Positions 52,366-61,187 of a DNA stretch of 64,000 nucleotides are shown one piece after another. The notes under the pieces are model-generated. The model made no database searches. It was not told the origin of the DNA and was given only the letters and a program-made list of their open reading frames with translations. Both the position numbers and the translations under genes were made by a program. Position 1 is the stretch's first letter; each line of letters opens with the position of its first letter. The stretch is from Terriglobia bacterium (lineage in GTDB: Bacteria; Acidobacteriota; Terriglobia; Terriglobales; Acidobacteriaceae), in the NCBI GenBank assembly GCA_020073645.1, contig JAIQET010000014.1:1-64000 (forward strand), in the 5' to 3' direction.

Positions 52366-52731
52366 CTATTTTGCGGGCTCGACGACCACGGCCGTGCCGT
52401 AAGCGAGCACCTCGGTGACGCCTTGCATGATCTCGGTGGCGTCGTAGCGGGCGCCGACTACGGCGTTGCCACCCAGCTCCGCGGCATGCTGCAACATCAG
52501 GTCAAAAGCTTCCGCCCGGGTTTTCTCACACAGGTTGGTAAGTAAAGTGATGTTGCCACCCAGGATGGTCTGTAGCCCCGCCCCGATGGTGCCGAAGATG
52601 GAACGGGAGCGCACCACAATGCCGCGTACCACCCCCAGGGTGCGCACGATGCGGAAACCGTCGAGTTCGAATTGCGTGGTCACCATGGTGTGGGCGACCA
52701 TGCGGCCGGGGGCGCCGGAACTCATCGCCAT
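52366..52731 (-). CDS. YbjQ/UPF0145-family protein
   Basis: A 121-residue cytoplasmic protein of the YbjQ family (UPF0145, putative heavy-metal-binding fold). Family traits are [13 protein letters not shown], Gly-Gly-Asn-Ile-Thr-Leu-Leu-Thr, [14 protein letters not shown] and Ala-Tyr-Gly-Thr-Ala-Val. Proteins of this family form pentameric rings; the physiological role is not settled. It follows the CPXCG gene on the same strand by about 50 bases and is probably co-transcribed. Confidence 0.9.
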   Translation of the reverse strand: MAMSSGAPGRMVAHTMVTTQFELDGFRIVRTLGVVRGIVVRSRSIFGTIGAGLQTILGGNITLLTNLCEKTRAEAFDLMLQHAAELGGNAVVGARYDATEIMQGVTEVLAYGTAVVVEPAK

Positions 52732-52783
52732 CGGTTCATCCTTTCGTGGGGCTGGCTCTTCGTAAGACCTCTGCGCGGCGAAG

Positions 52784-52963
52784 TTACTCCAAAACGGCAG
52801 AAATCACAAACTCTTCCTCGATCGGGTCATAGTGGACGCGCAGTAGGTTCGGCTTACAACACGCCTGGCAGTCTTCTACATAGGTCTGATTTCGTCCGGC
52901 GGATTCGTCCACCGTGGTTTGATTCCACTGGCCGCAGCCGGCGCATTGGAAGGTGGCCTGCAC
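52784..52963 (-). CDS. CPXCG-motif cysteine-rich protein
   Basis: A 59-residue protein. The Cys pattern is Phe-Gln-Cys-Ala-Gly-Cys-Gly near residues 6-11 and Asp-Cys-Gln-Ala-Cys-Cys-Lys-Pro-Asn at 31-39, with [10 protein letters not shown] before the second pair. This matches the CPXCG family of small zinc-ribbon-like proteins (usual order Cys-Pro-x-Cys-Gly, then Tyr-Val-Glu-Asp-Cys-x-x-Cys-Cys). The first Pro is replaced by Ala. GTG 52963 is the only reasonable start before an in-frame stop; no Shine-Dalgarno is seen. Function unknown; metal binding is likely. Confidence 0.82.
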   Translation of the reverse strand: MQATFQCAGCGQWNQTTVDESAGRNQTYVEDCQACCKPNLLRVHYDPIEEEFVISAVLE

Positions 52964-52970
52964 AAGGTCA

Positions 52971-53065
52971 TTTTCAATTGCCGACTGTCAATTGCCAATT
53001 GAAAAACGCGCAAAGCAGCTTATGACGTTCAATCGTCAATTGGAAATTGGCAATCGGAAATTGCC
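52971..53065. repeat. CAATTGCC-type inverted repeats, family G (copies 1-2)
   Basis: 52971-53004 (TTTTCAATTGCCGACTGTCA...) and 53027-53065 (TTCAATCGTCAATTGGAAAT...) are inverted relatives just upstream of the peptidase gene. A third copy is at 56791-56826. Confidence 0.8.
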
Positions 53066-53105
53066 TTGCCTCTATAATGGCGGTTTTCCGATTGCTGGAG
53101 GTTCC

Positions 53106-54392
53106 ATGGTTTCCCGACGCCGCTTTCTTCAGGCCAGTACAGCCGCTGCCGGCCTGACGCTCGCCTCACGATCATTTGCCAATGGAGAGGAAGGCTGTTT
53201 ACCGATGCCGCCTTCGATCGCCAAGCTGAAATCCATGAAAGACCAGGCCAAGCCGATCACCCGCGAGGAACGGCGCGACCGGCAGGAGAAAGCACGGCGA
53301 TTGATGGAAGCCAATCAGCTCGATGCCATCGTGCTGATGGAGGGGACATCGCTCACTTACTTCACCGGTGTTCGCTGGTGGGGCGGCGAACGGCTGTTCG
53401 CCATGGTGCTGCCCGCCCAGGGAGCGGCGTTCTATGTGTGTCCGGCCTTTGAGGAAGGCCGAGCGCGGGAGCAATTGGCCAACGCGCCGGACGGGGCGCA
53501 CGCCGATGTTCGCATCTGGCAGGAGGATGACAGTCCCTATCAGCGGGTGGCGCAGGGGTTGAGAGATCGCGGGATTGCGACGGGAGTGCTGGGCGTCGAG
53601 GAGGGGGTGCGCTTTGTGTTCAGTGATGGAATTGCGAAAGCGGCTCCACAAGTGAAGATTGCCAGCGGTATCCCGGTCACGGCTGGCTGTCGCATGGTCA
53701 AAAGCGAACACGAAGTCGAACTCATGCGGCTGGCCGCCAAGGTCACGCTCGCCGCCTACGAAGCCGCGTACCGGGGCCTAAAGGAGGGGATGACGCAGCC
53801 GCAATTTGAGGATTTGGTCGAAGCCGCGCACACGCATTTAGGATTCTCCGGCGGGGCGGACGCGCAGGTGGGTGAGTACTCGGCGTTACCACACGGCTCG
53901 ATTACTCCGCAGGTGATTCGCGAAGGATCGATTGTCCTGATGGACGGCGGGTGCAAAGTGGAGGGTTACAGTTCCGACATCTCGCGGACGTTCGTGCTGG
54001 GGAAGGCGTCCGACAAGATGAAAAAGGTATTCGACATCGTGCACCGGGCGCAGAGTACGGCGCTCAAGACGGCACGTCCCGGACTGGAGTGCCAGGCGGT
54101 GGACGCGGCGGCACGCGCGGTGATCTCCGACGCGGGTTATGGGCCGGACTACAAGTTCTTCACCCATCGCGTGGGGCATGGTATGGGCATGGATGGGCAC
54201 GAGTGGCCCTACCTGGTGCGCGGCGACACCGTGCCGATGGCTGCCAACATGACCTTCAGCGACGAGCCGGGAATCTATATTCGCGGGGAGTTTGGGGTGC
54301 GCCTGGAAGACGACATGCATATCACCGAAAACGGCGCGGAACTATTCACGCCGCAGAGCGCGTCACTGGAAAACCCGTTCGGAGTGGGATAA
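53106..54392 (+). CDS. Tat-exported M24 metallopeptidase (Xaa-Pro dipeptidase-like)
   Basis: A 428-residue exported peptidase of the pita-bread fold. Residues 1-25 form a twin-arginine signal (Ser-Arg-Arg-Arg-Phe-Leu-Gln). An N-terminal creatinase-like domain is followed by the M24 domain with all five metal ligands: Asp in Leu-Met-Asp-Gly-Gly, Asp in Ser-Ser-Asp-Ile-Ser-Arg, His in Arg-Val-Gly-His-Gly-Met-Gly, Glu in Ser-Asp-Glu-Pro-Gly and Glu in Arg-Leu-Glu-Asp-Asp. It should cleave X-Pro bonds outside the cytoplasm. GGAGG precedes ATG 53106. Export through Tat implies metal loading before transport. Confidence 0.92.
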   Translation: MVSRRRFLQASTAAAGLTLASRSFANGEEGCLPMPPSIAKLKSMKDQAKPITREERRDRQEKARRLMEANQLDAIVLMEGTSLTYFTGVRWWGGERLFAMVLPAQGAAFYVCPAFEEGRAREQLANAPDGAHADVRIWQEDDSPYQRVAQGLRDRGIATGVLGVEEGVRFVFSDGIAKAAPQVKIASGIPVTAGCRMVKSEHEVELMRLAAKVTLAAYEAAYRGLKEGMTQPQFEDLVEAAHTHLGFSGGADAQVGEYSALPHGSITPQVIREGSIVLMDGGCKVEGYSSDISRTFVLGKASDKMKKVFDIVHRAQSTALKTARPGLECQAVDAAARAVISDAGYGPDYKFFTHRVGHGMGMDGHEWPYLVRGDTVPMAANMTFSDEPGIYIRGEFGVRLEDDMHITENGAELFTPQSASLENPFGVG

Positions 54393-54437
54393 AAAAAGAG
54401 ACGTTGTCATCAACGCCTCTACAGGAAGTTATTCGCT

Positions 54438-54460
54438 AGAGACGCAGCTTGCTGCGTCTC
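54438..54460. repeat. Dispersed palindrome, family I (copy 2), possible terminator
   Basis: GAGACGCAG and CTGCGTCTC form a hairpin between convergent genes. No T-run follows, so a terminator role is uncertain. Confidence 0.6.
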
Positions 54461-54467
54461 CCGCAGT

Positions 54468-55721
54468 TCAGTGCGCAACCGCGTGTAATTCCTCAATCTG
54501 ATGTTTCACTGCCACCGACAGCCGGCGGATGCCTTCGCGGATCTGCTCGGGCTTGCCGTAAGAGAAGTTCAGCCGGAAGTGACGGCTGGCTTCTTCGGTG
54601 AACCCATTGGGGGCGTAGAAAGAATCGCCAGGAACAAAGGCTACGTTTTCTTTCAGCGCGACCTGGAACAGCTTCTGGCAGTCCATGCCCTCGGGCAAGG
54701 CCACCCACAGGAACAGACCACCCTGGGGATGGGTCCAGGTCACCTCCGGCGGAAAGTACTGCTTCAGCGATTCGAGCATCACGTCCCGGCGCTCGCGGTA
54801 CACCTTGCGAATCAACTTCACGTGATCATCGAGGAAGCCGTCTTTCGCGACCTCGTAAGCGATCATTTGGGTAAAGGTGGAAGTGTGCAGATCCGCGCCC
54901 TGCTTGAGCTGCACGAGCTTGGCAATGACCTCGGGTGGGGCGACGATCCACCCCAGGCGAATGCCGGGAGCCAGCGTCTTGGAGAAGGTGCTCAGGTAGA
55001 TCACGTTGCCGATGGAGTAGCCATTGTCGCGGCGCAGGTTTTCGCGGTCAAGCACCACCAGGGGCGTGAGGTGCTCACCCTCATAGCGGAGCTGGCCGTA
55101 GGGGTCGTCCTCGATAATCGGGATGCCATACTTATCCGCTTGCAGCACCAGTTCATGGCGGCGACCTTCACTGAGCGTCGTGCCACCCGGATTTTGGAAG
55201 TTGGGCAGCACGTACATGAACTTGGGACCGGAACGCAAAGGCTTCTCCAGCAGATCCGTGCGCAGGCCATCGTTGTCGCTGGGTACGCTGACATACTCCG
55301 CGCCATAGACATTGAAGGCCTGCAGGGCGCCGAGGTAGGTGGGGGCTTCCACCAGCACGCGGTCACCGGGATTGATCAGCAGCTTGCCGATCAGATCGAG
55401 AGCTTGCTGGGAGCCCGAAGTGATGAGGACATTGTCGGTTTGAGCCTTGATGCCGTAACGGGTGATGTGGCGCGCGATCATCTCGCGCAGGGGTTCGTAG
55501 CCCTCGGTCGCGCCGTATTGCAGGGCCTGGTGCGCATTGTGCTCCAGGACGTTGCGGCAGGCTTCCTGGAAGCGGGCTGTGGGGAAGACGTCCGGGGCGG
55601 GCAGGCCGCCGGCAAAGGAGATAATTTCGGGTTTTTGCGTGATTTTCAGCAATTCCCGGATGGCCGAACTCTTGATGCCCTTGGTGCGTTGTGCGTAGCG
55701 GGACGTCCAGGCAGTCGACAT
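54468..55721 (-). CDS. PLP-dependent aminotransferase (LysN/2-aminoadipate type)
   Basis: A 417-residue fold-type I aminotransferase of the Aro8/LysN/MocR-C-terminal group. Motifs are Ile-Ser-Phe-Ala-Gly-Gly-Leu-Pro near the N-terminus, Gln-Tyr-Gly-Ala-Thr-Glu-Gly-Tyr, Gly-Ser-Gln-Gln-Ala-Leu-Asp, Asn-Phe-Gln-Asn-Pro-Gly-Gly, Glu-Asp-Asp-Pro-Tyr, the PLP Lys in Ser-Thr-Phe-Ser-Lys-Thr-Leu-Ala-Pro-Gly and a C-terminal Phe-Arg-Leu-Asn-Phe. Members act on 2-aminoadipate, branched-chain or aromatic amino acids. GAGGAG supports ATG 55721. No adjacent lysine pathway gene helps choose. Confidence 0.9.
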   Translation of the reverse strand: MSTAWTSRYAQRTKGIKSSAIRELLKITQKPEIISFAGGLPAPDVFPTARFQEACRNVLEHNAHQALQYGATEGYEPLREMIARHITRYGIKAQTDNVLITSGSQQALDLIGKLLINPGDRVLVEAPTYLGALQAFNVYGAEYVSVPSDNDGLRTDLLEKPLRSGPKFMYVLPNFQNPGGTTLSEGRRHELVLQADKYGIPIIEDDPYGQLRYEGEHLTPLVVLDRENLRRDNGYSIGNVIYLSTFSKTLAPGIRLGWIVAPPEVIAKLVQLKQGADLHTSTFTQMIAYEVAKDGFLDDHVKLIRKVYRERRDVMLESLKQYFPPEVTWTHPQGGLFLWVALPEGMDCQKLFQVALKENVAFVPGDSFYAPNGFTEEASRHFRLNFSYGKPEQIREGIRRLSVAVKHQIEELHAVAH

Positions 55722-55889
55722 CGCTTTTCTCCTCTACGCCTTACTCTAGACGATTGCGGGCAAGGCTTCTGTGATGTGGGTCAGCCGTAAGGTGACCGAA
55801 ATCACCGACTTATGTGACTTTGGTCCGGGCGCCAGGGGCTCACGCCCGCCTTGACAAGCACCTCGGCTTTGGCCGATGCTTTCAGCCCA

Positions 55890-56756
55890 ATGGCAGGAAG
55901 AAAGAAGAAAATTCCACCGCTCAGTTTGTCGGCCCGCCTCAACTTACTAAGTGCCAAACGCCAGGAGATTGTCCGGCCGGCGCTGGAGCACCCGCGGGAG
56001 TTCGTTCTGCTCAGTGTTCGAGCCACGGCGCAGCGCCTGAAGACCGATCCTGCGACCATGGTGCGGATCGTGCGCGGGATGCAGTTTGGTTCGTACCGGC
56101 AGTTTCAGCACTACCTCCACGAGCTGTCGATCGCCTACTCCACCTCGCTGGACAGCATGCAGACCAGCAACGGCCGAGGGTTCGCGATTCCGGCGCAAGT
56201 GCGGAGATCGCTGGATCAGGATGTAAAGAGCCTGAATCAACTGATTCGCAACTTCGATGCCGGGCGGGTGGCCAGCCTGGCCCGGCGCATCTATGGGGCA
56301 CGGCGCATCGTTCTTTTGGGCGGGGACCTGGCCACCAACCTGGTGAAGTTCCTGGAACACCACCTGATGATCCTGGGGCTGCCGGTCTCGTGCGCCACCT
56401 CGCCTGCGGAGGTCGTGCACAAGATGAGAGTCCTGGGCAAGAAGGACGTGGTTATTGCGGTTACGTACCGGCGCGGCCTGCGCCAGACCGTGGAGGGTCT
56501 GCGACAAGCGCACGCCAACGGGGCTTACTGCGTGGGCGTGACCAACACCCTGGTCTCGCCGATCAGCCAATTTGCGCACGAATGTTTTCTCACTTCGGTG
56601 GACACACCGTCGTTCGGCGATTCCTACGTGGCCGCGATGGCATTGCTTAACGTCATCGTGGTGGCCTGCGCCAATTTCCGGCGCGCCCGAACCCTGGCCC
56701 TGCTCAAGAAAGTCGAGCAGGAGCAGCGGCATGGGTTTCGCTGGTATGAGAGCTAG
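55890..56756 (+). CDS. MurR/RpiR-family transcriptional regulator
   Basis: A 288-residue regulator with an N-terminal helix-turn-helix of the RpiR type (Ser-Val-Arg-Ala-Thr-Ala-Gln-Arg-Leu ... Thr-Met-Val-Arg-Ile-Val-Arg) and a C-terminal SIS domain (Ile-Val-Leu-Leu-Gly-Gly-Asp-Leu-Ala-Thr, Val-Thr-Tyr-Arg-Arg-Gly-Leu, Asp-Ser-Tyr-Val-Ala-Ala-Met-Ala) that usually binds a phosphosugar. No sugar-catabolic gene lies beside it, so its regulon is unclear; the downstream CocE-like hydrolase is on the same strand about 100 bases away. The start is uncertain: ATG 55890 has no clear Shine-Dalgarno. Confidence 0.85.
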   Translation: MAGRKKKIPPLSLSARLNLLSAKRQEIVRPALEHPREFVLLSVRATAQRLKTDPATMVRIVRGMQFGSYRQFQHYLHELSIAYSTSLDSMQTSNGRGFAIPAQVRRSLDQDVKSLNQLIRNFDAGRVASLARRIYGARRIVLLGGDLATNLVKFLEHHLMILGLPVSCATSPAEVVHKMRVLGKKDVVIAVTYRRGLRQTVEGLRQAHANGAYCVGVTNTLVSPISQFAHECFLTSVDTPSFGDSYVAAMALLNVIVVACANFRRARTLALLKKVEQEQRHGFRWYES

Positions 56757-56790
56757 GCAGAGGTGATGAAGCTCGTTGGCGCGCATTCTG

Positions 56791-56826
56791 ATTTTTCAAT
56801 TTCCGATTGCCAATTGCCAATTGGAA
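56791..56826. repeat. CAATTGCC-type repeat, family G (copy 3)
   Basis: TTTTTCAATTTCCGATTGCC and following bases, matching 52971-53065 about 3.8 kb away. Confidence 0.75.
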
Positions 56827-56853
56827 AGCCGGTAACTCTGAGGTGAGGGGCAC

Positions 56854-58899
56854 TTGATCCGACGGGTTGTGTGTTGGTCGCTGCTGATGGCTGCCAGTCT
56901 GCCAGGGTTCACAGTCGAACCGCCATCGCCGCCGAGCTATGGCGTGCGCATGGAGCGCGTGTGGATTCCCATGAAGGACGGCGTGCGCCTGGCGGCCACG
57001 CTTTACATGCCCGCCGGTGCCAAGCCGGAAGAAAAATTCCCTGCCCTGCTGGATTACCTGCCCTACCGCAAGGATGACGGCACCGCCGCCGGCGACTATC
57101 CCAAACACGCCTACTTTGCACATCGCGGATACGTAAGCGCGCGCGTAGATATTCGCGGCTTTGGCGCCAGTGAAGGCGCTCCCACCGACCGCGAGTACTC
57201 CGAGCAGGAGCAGATTGACGGCGAGCAGGTCATTCACTGGCTGGCCCACCAGCCGTGGTCAAACGGCAACGTGGGGATGTTCGGCATCTCGTGGGGCGGC
57301 TTCAACGCCCTGCAGATGGCGATGCGTCATCCGCCGGAACTGAAAGCCATCATTGCGGTGGATGCCACCGCAGAACTGTTTCACGACGACGTCCACTACG
57401 TCGATGGCATGATGCACATCGACGAGTTCGAGCTGAACATGGATATGGCGCCAGGCTTCACCGGCGCACCCGACTACACGCTCGATGAAAAAGTGCTCGG
57501 CCCACATTTCGATGCTGCCCCCTGGTCACTGCTCTACATGAAGCATCAGCACGATGGCCCGTTCTGGCGCAGCCCGGTGCGGCCGTACAGCGAGATCAAG
57601 ATTCCATGCTTTGTGATCGGCGGGTTGCAGGACGGATATCGCGACAGCGTCACCGACATGCTCGCCCAAACCAAGGCGCCGATGAAAGCGATCATGGGCC
57701 CTTGGAACCACTCGTTTCCCAACGATGCCGACTTTGGTCCGCGCGTGGAGTGGCGCGATCATGCGGTGCGCTGGTGGGATTACTGGCTCAAGGGGAAGGA
57801 CACGGGCGTGCTGCAGGACCCGAAGCTGGTGATCTTCATGCAGCACTGGCGCCCGCCCGACCCCAACCTGGAAACCGTGCCGGGCGAGTGGCGGCGGGAG
57901 AATAGCTGGCCGCCGCGAGACGTGCGCAGCACCACGATGTTCCTGCAGGACAATCACACGCTGGCGGAGGCGGCGGCAGCGGAGACGATACACCAACTTA
58001 AGTATGTGCCGTCGATCGGGGTGGAGGCCGGCTTCTGGTGGGGCGAGTTGCTGAGCGATGTCCGTCCGGTGGATGCCTTCAGCCTGATGTATGACTCGGC
58101 GCCATTAAAAGAAGAATTAGCGATCCTGGGACGACCGCAGGCTTTGTTGCGGGCCTCGGCCACAGCTCCGCTGGCGGAGTGGTTTGTGCGCCTCTCCGAT
58201 GTGGCGCCTGATGGTTCGGTAACGCAGATCACCGGTGCGGGGTTGAACGGCGCCCAGCGGGATTCGATGAGCGATCCGAAAGATCTGGAACCGGGGAAAG
58301 TCTATGCGCTCGACATCGAAATGCACTTGACTTCGTGGGTGTTCCCCAAGGGACATCGCATTCGCGTGGCAGTCTCCAATGCGTTGTGGCCAATGATATG
58401 GCCAACGCCGTATGCCATGACTACATCGCTGGAACTGGGCGGTGACGGTGGCTCGCATGTGGTGTTGCCGGTCGTGCCAGTCAAGGGCGCGGCACCGCCC
58501 GCGTTCGCGCCTCCGGAACCGGAAGAGGAGCGCACGGACATTCATAGCGTAGGTTTCCCCTGGCCGGGGGAGTGGACCGTCGAACGCGACGAGGCACACC
58601 AAAAGACGACGGTACATTGGAAGGGCAAAGATGCGGCCGAGTTCCCCTGGGGCAAAGAGACCGACTACGAGAACATGACCTACGATCTCGACGATGCCCA
58701 TCCCGATGTCAACTCAGTCCGCGGGGAAGCCGAGAGCATCTTCGAGTTGCAAGGCCGGGTGCTGACCTGGCGAGGGCATCTCTCGGTCACAAGCGATGCG
58801 CGCAACTTCTACTACAAGTACACGCGGGAGCTGCTGAAAGACGGCACGCTGATTAAGACCAAGACCTGGCAAGAGACCATTCCGCGCGACCACCAGTGA
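56854..58899 (+). CDS. CocE/NonD-family alpha/beta hydrolase
   Basis: A 681-residue hydrolase of the X-Pro dipeptidyl-peptidase (S15)/cocaine-esterase group. The N-terminus looks like a signal peptide (Leu-Leu-Met-Ala-Ala-Ser-Leu-Pro-Gly). The nucleophile elbow is Gly-Ile-Ser-Trp-Gly-Gly, with Asp-Ile-Arg-Gly-Phe-Gly-Ala-Ser-Glu-Gly upstream; Gly-Leu-Gln-Asp-Gly and Gly-Pro-Trp-Asn-His-Ser carry the catalytic Asp and His. The C-terminal jelly-roll domain is present. Substrate is an ester, amide or peptide and cannot be fixed. TTG 56854 with GAGGGG upstream is the likely start; a good ATG is missing until residue 12. Confidence 0.9.
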   Translation: MIRRVVCWSLLMAASLPGFTVEPPSPPSYGVRMERVWIPMKDGVRLAATLYMPAGAKPEEKFPALLDYLPYRKDDGTAAGDYPKHAYFAHRGYVSARVDIRGFGASEGAPTDREYSEQEQIDGEQVIHWLAHQPWSNGNVGMFGISWGGFNALQMAMRHPPELKAIIAVDATAELFHDDVHYVDGMMHIDEFELNMDMAPGFTGAPDYTLDEKVLGPHFDAAPWSLLYMKHQHDGPFWRSPVRPYSEIKIPCFVIGGLQDGYRDSVTDMLAQTKAPMKAIMGPWNHSFPNDADFGPRVEWRDHAVRWWDYWLKGKDTGVLQDPKLVIFMQHWRPPDPNLETVPGEWRRENSWPPRDVRSTTMFLQDNHTLAEAAAAETIHQLKYVPSIGVEAGFWWGELLSDVRPVDAFSLMYDSAPLKEELAILGRPQALLRASATAPLAEWFVRLSDVAPDGSVTQITGAGLNGAQRDSMSDPKDLEPGKVYALDIEMHLTSWVFPKGHRIRVAVSNALWPMIWPTPYAMTTSLELGGDGGSHVVLPVVPVKGAAPPAFAPPEPEEERTDIHSVGFPWPGEWTVERDEAHQKTTVHWKGKDAAEFPWGKETDYENMTYDLDDAHPDVNSVRGEAESIFELQGRVLTWRGHLSVTSDARNFYYKYTRELLKDGTLIKTKTWQETIPRDHQ

Positions 58900-58991
58900 A
58901 ACTGCTTCCTGTGCGCCGGGTCACAGCAACCCTTACTTGAGGTGTGCTAACTTCCCTCGGGGTTCACAGGATGCGAACATCTGCGATTTTG

Positions 58992-59160
58992 GGTGGCGCA
59001 GCGCTTCAGCGCTGCGATAACTGTTCTTGAATTTGTCCCGGCTTCAGCCGCTGAGGTATTCGGCTGACGAGGTTGCCGGGAAATGAAAACCAGGTACCGC
59101 GGTGGCTAAAGCCACTCATTGAAAGGCACATATTCGCAGCGCTAAAGCGCTGCGCCACCC
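58992..59160. repeat. Composite inverted repeat, family D (copies 2-3)
   Basis: GGTGGCGCAGCGCTTCAGCG (58993-59012) and its inverse ending GCTGCGCCACC (59149-59159) bracket about 120 bases that include GGTGGCTAAAGCCACTCATTG (59101). The whole occupies the gap before the methyltransferase. Confidence 0.8.
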
Positions 59161-59243
59161 CAAACCGGGCGTTTCCACAGCGCCTGTGAGGCCGTGTTCT
59201 TCCGAACACCAGTCGCGAGATGGTCTCTGGGAGGGAAGCTACG

Positions 59244-59981
59244 GTGGAAGCCAAAGAATTCGTCAATTGCTACCAAGACACGAAGCGTGCCGAGGCGTAT
59301 GCCAAACTGGAGTTTGCCGGCACCTACTACCTGGCTTACCGGGACCTTCCTGAAATCTTCGCGGAACATGTCAAGGGCAAAGAGGCGATCGATTTTGGTT
59401 GCGGCACCGGCCGCTCCACCCGGTTTCTGCGGGACCACGGTTTCCACGTGACCGGGGTTGACATCTCCGAGGACATGATCCGCAAGGCACGGCAAGTAAG
59501 TCCAGACGGAGACTATCGTCTGATCGAAGACGGCAACTTCCGCCAGTTCCAGCGTGGGGCGTACGATCTGGTGCTCGCGGCATTTACTTTTGACAACATT
59601 GCCACCATGGAAAAGAAAGTTCGCGTCTTCCAGGAATTCAGGAGCCTGCTGAACCCGGAAGGCCGCATCGTAATGGTGGTCTCGTCTCCTGAGATTTACC
59701 TGCATGAATGGGCGTCCTTCTCCACCAAAGACTTTCCCGAGAATCGGCTGGCCACCAGCGGAGACGTAGTCAGGATCATCGTGACCGACCACGAGGATCG
59801 CAGGCCGGTCGAGGACATTGTCTGGACAGATGAGGCCTATCGCGAGGTCTTTGGCAAGGCGGGACTGGCGGTAGTCCAAAGCTATAAGCCGCTGGCGAAG
59901 GGTGATGAGCCGTACGCTTGGGTCAGTGAGACTACCGTTGCTCCGTGGGTGACTTACGTGCTGCGGACGGGTAACGAGTAA
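59244..59981 (+). CDS. Class I SAM-dependent methyltransferase
   Basis: A 245-residue methyltransferase. Motif I is Ile-Asp-Phe-Gly-Cys-Gly-Thr-Gly-Arg-Ser-Thr, followed by Val-Thr-Gly-Val-Asp-Ile-Ser-Glu-Asp-Met (motif II), Asp-Leu-Val-Leu-Ala-Ala-Phe-Thr (motif IV) and Leu-Leu-Asn-Pro-Glu-Gly-Arg-Ile (post-motif III). It resembles the UbiE/Methyltransf_11 group, whose substrates range widely. The Tyr-rich N-terminus (Ala-Gly-Thr-Tyr-Tyr-Leu-Ala-Tyr-Arg-Asp) may shape the pocket. GTG 59244 is backed by GGGAGGG; ATG 59220 is possible. It stands alone. Confidence 0.88.
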   Translation: MEAKEFVNCYQDTKRAEAYAKLEFAGTYYLAYRDLPEIFAEHVKGKEAIDFGCGTGRSTRFLRDHGFHVTGVDISEDMIRKARQVSPDGDYRLIEDGNFRQFQRGAYDLVLAAFTFDNIATMEKKVRVFQEFRSLLNPEGRIVMVVSSPEIYLHEWASFSTKDFPENRLATSGDVVRIIVTDHEDRRPVEDIVWTDEAYREVFGKAGLAVVQSYKPLAKGDEPYAWVSETTVAPWVTYVLRTGNE

Positions 59982-60152
59982 AGCTCGCTTACCTCATCTA
60001 ATCAGCCATTGACTGTTGTCGGTGACATGGGGATGTTACAACAGCATCCGAGTTCAGTGTCGATTCGCAAAAACATGTAAGCAGCAGGGATAGTTTCCGG
60101 TTCGCCGACAATACGTTCGGCTCTGTCGGGCAGGCGTTCGGGTGCAGGGCAG

Positions 60153-60893
60153 TTAGGCAGCATGCGGCGCTCTGGCGCTAGCCGCGAGAGCCTGAAGCTG
60201 TATTAGTGCCAGCCATGTGCACAACCAGTTCAGGAACCCGGGCGTCGCGACGATGACACCGTGATCATCGCGGAAGACCAACCCCGCCATGCCTGCCGAG
60301 AACGAACCGTGCGATAGGGCGTTCCGTACACGCCGCACATAGTCGGAATTCAGCAGCTTGCTAACCTGTGCAGAACACTGGCCCCCGGCTTTGGCACTCT
60401 CGCGGATCAGATCGTTGAGTACTCCCTCGCGCATGTACACGAGCGCGACGTACAGGCGAAGGACGAGAGAGCCATGGATTGTCATTTGAATCTTGATGGG
60501 TACGGGGAGTCGGACGATCTCGTCAAGTGGAGTTACTGGAAGGCCCTCTTGTCTGGAATCGAGGCTGCTCGCGAGCGCAAACCAAAACACGCCACTTGAA
60601 AGCTGCTCGAACCCGTTTTGTGGAACAGGGATGCCGCACAACTCCCGCAATAGTTCTTCACCGGTGAGACGAGTCGCCAGATCCTCAATAACCTTGCGGC
60701 AGGTGCGGAATTGCCGAAGAACAGTGTCATCGCTGAGCGCCGCTCGAAGTGTCGAGAGTTCCGCTTCAGCGACACCATTGTGGCCAAGCATCGCTGTCAC
60801 GTCGCACCCGGGCGGAGGGCCTTCCTCCGGCATACCGAACGTGCCGTAGAAGTTGCGCAACAGGTCGCCGAGGATATCACGTGCTGCAGGCAT
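60153..60893 (-). CDS. Hypothetical protein with HEPN-like RNxxxH motif
   Basis: A 246-residue mostly helical protein with no signal peptide. Near residue 200 it has Arg-Val-Arg-Asn-Ala-Leu-Ser-His-Gly, fitting the R-x(4-6)-H pattern of HEPN ribonuclease domains, followed by Phe-Arg-Asp-Asp-His-Gly-Val and a hydrophobic Trp-Leu-Ala-Leu helix. HEPN proteins often act as RNA-cutting toxins or abortive-infection effectors; only the motif supports that here. ATG 60893 has AGGA at a long spacing; GTG 60929 is possible. No antitoxin or partner gene is adjacent, which weakens a toxin reading. Confidence 0.6.
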   Translation of the reverse strand: MPAARDILGDLLRNFYGTFGMPEEGPPPGCDVTAMLGHNGVAEAELSTLRAALSDDTVLRQFRTCRKVIEDLATRLTGEELLRELCGIPVPQNGFEQLSSGVFWFALASSLDSRQEGLPVTPLDEIVRLPVPIKIQMTIHGSLVLRLYVALVYMREGVLNDLIRESAKAGGQCSAQVSKLLNSDYVRRVRNALSHGSFSAGMAGLVFRDDHGVIVATPGFLNWLCTWLALIQLQALAASARAPHAA

Positions 60894-61187
60894 GTGACGT
60901 GGTCCTAACTCCCGCCTTGGCCGACCCACCCTAAACAGCTATCGCGGGCAGCCTCACAGGGCACCCCACGATTGCGGCGTCGACAACTTTTCATTTTACT
61001 CTAGAACCGCTGGGCCCAATGTCCCGCTAAGCACTAACACTGGTTGCGCCTGTGTAACGGGCCACTCGGAGGTTGTGTACTTGTTTACCGTGGACTTACC
61101 GGAATGCAGATTGATCTGGCCAAATAGGTGCTTGGACTAGCGATGCCGATCGGCTATTTGTAACAATGGTTTCCTGCAATCTCACTC
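60894..61187. other. Intergenic region
   Basis: About 290 bases between two minus-strand genes. No gene, repeat or convincing promoter was recognised. Confidence 0.45.
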
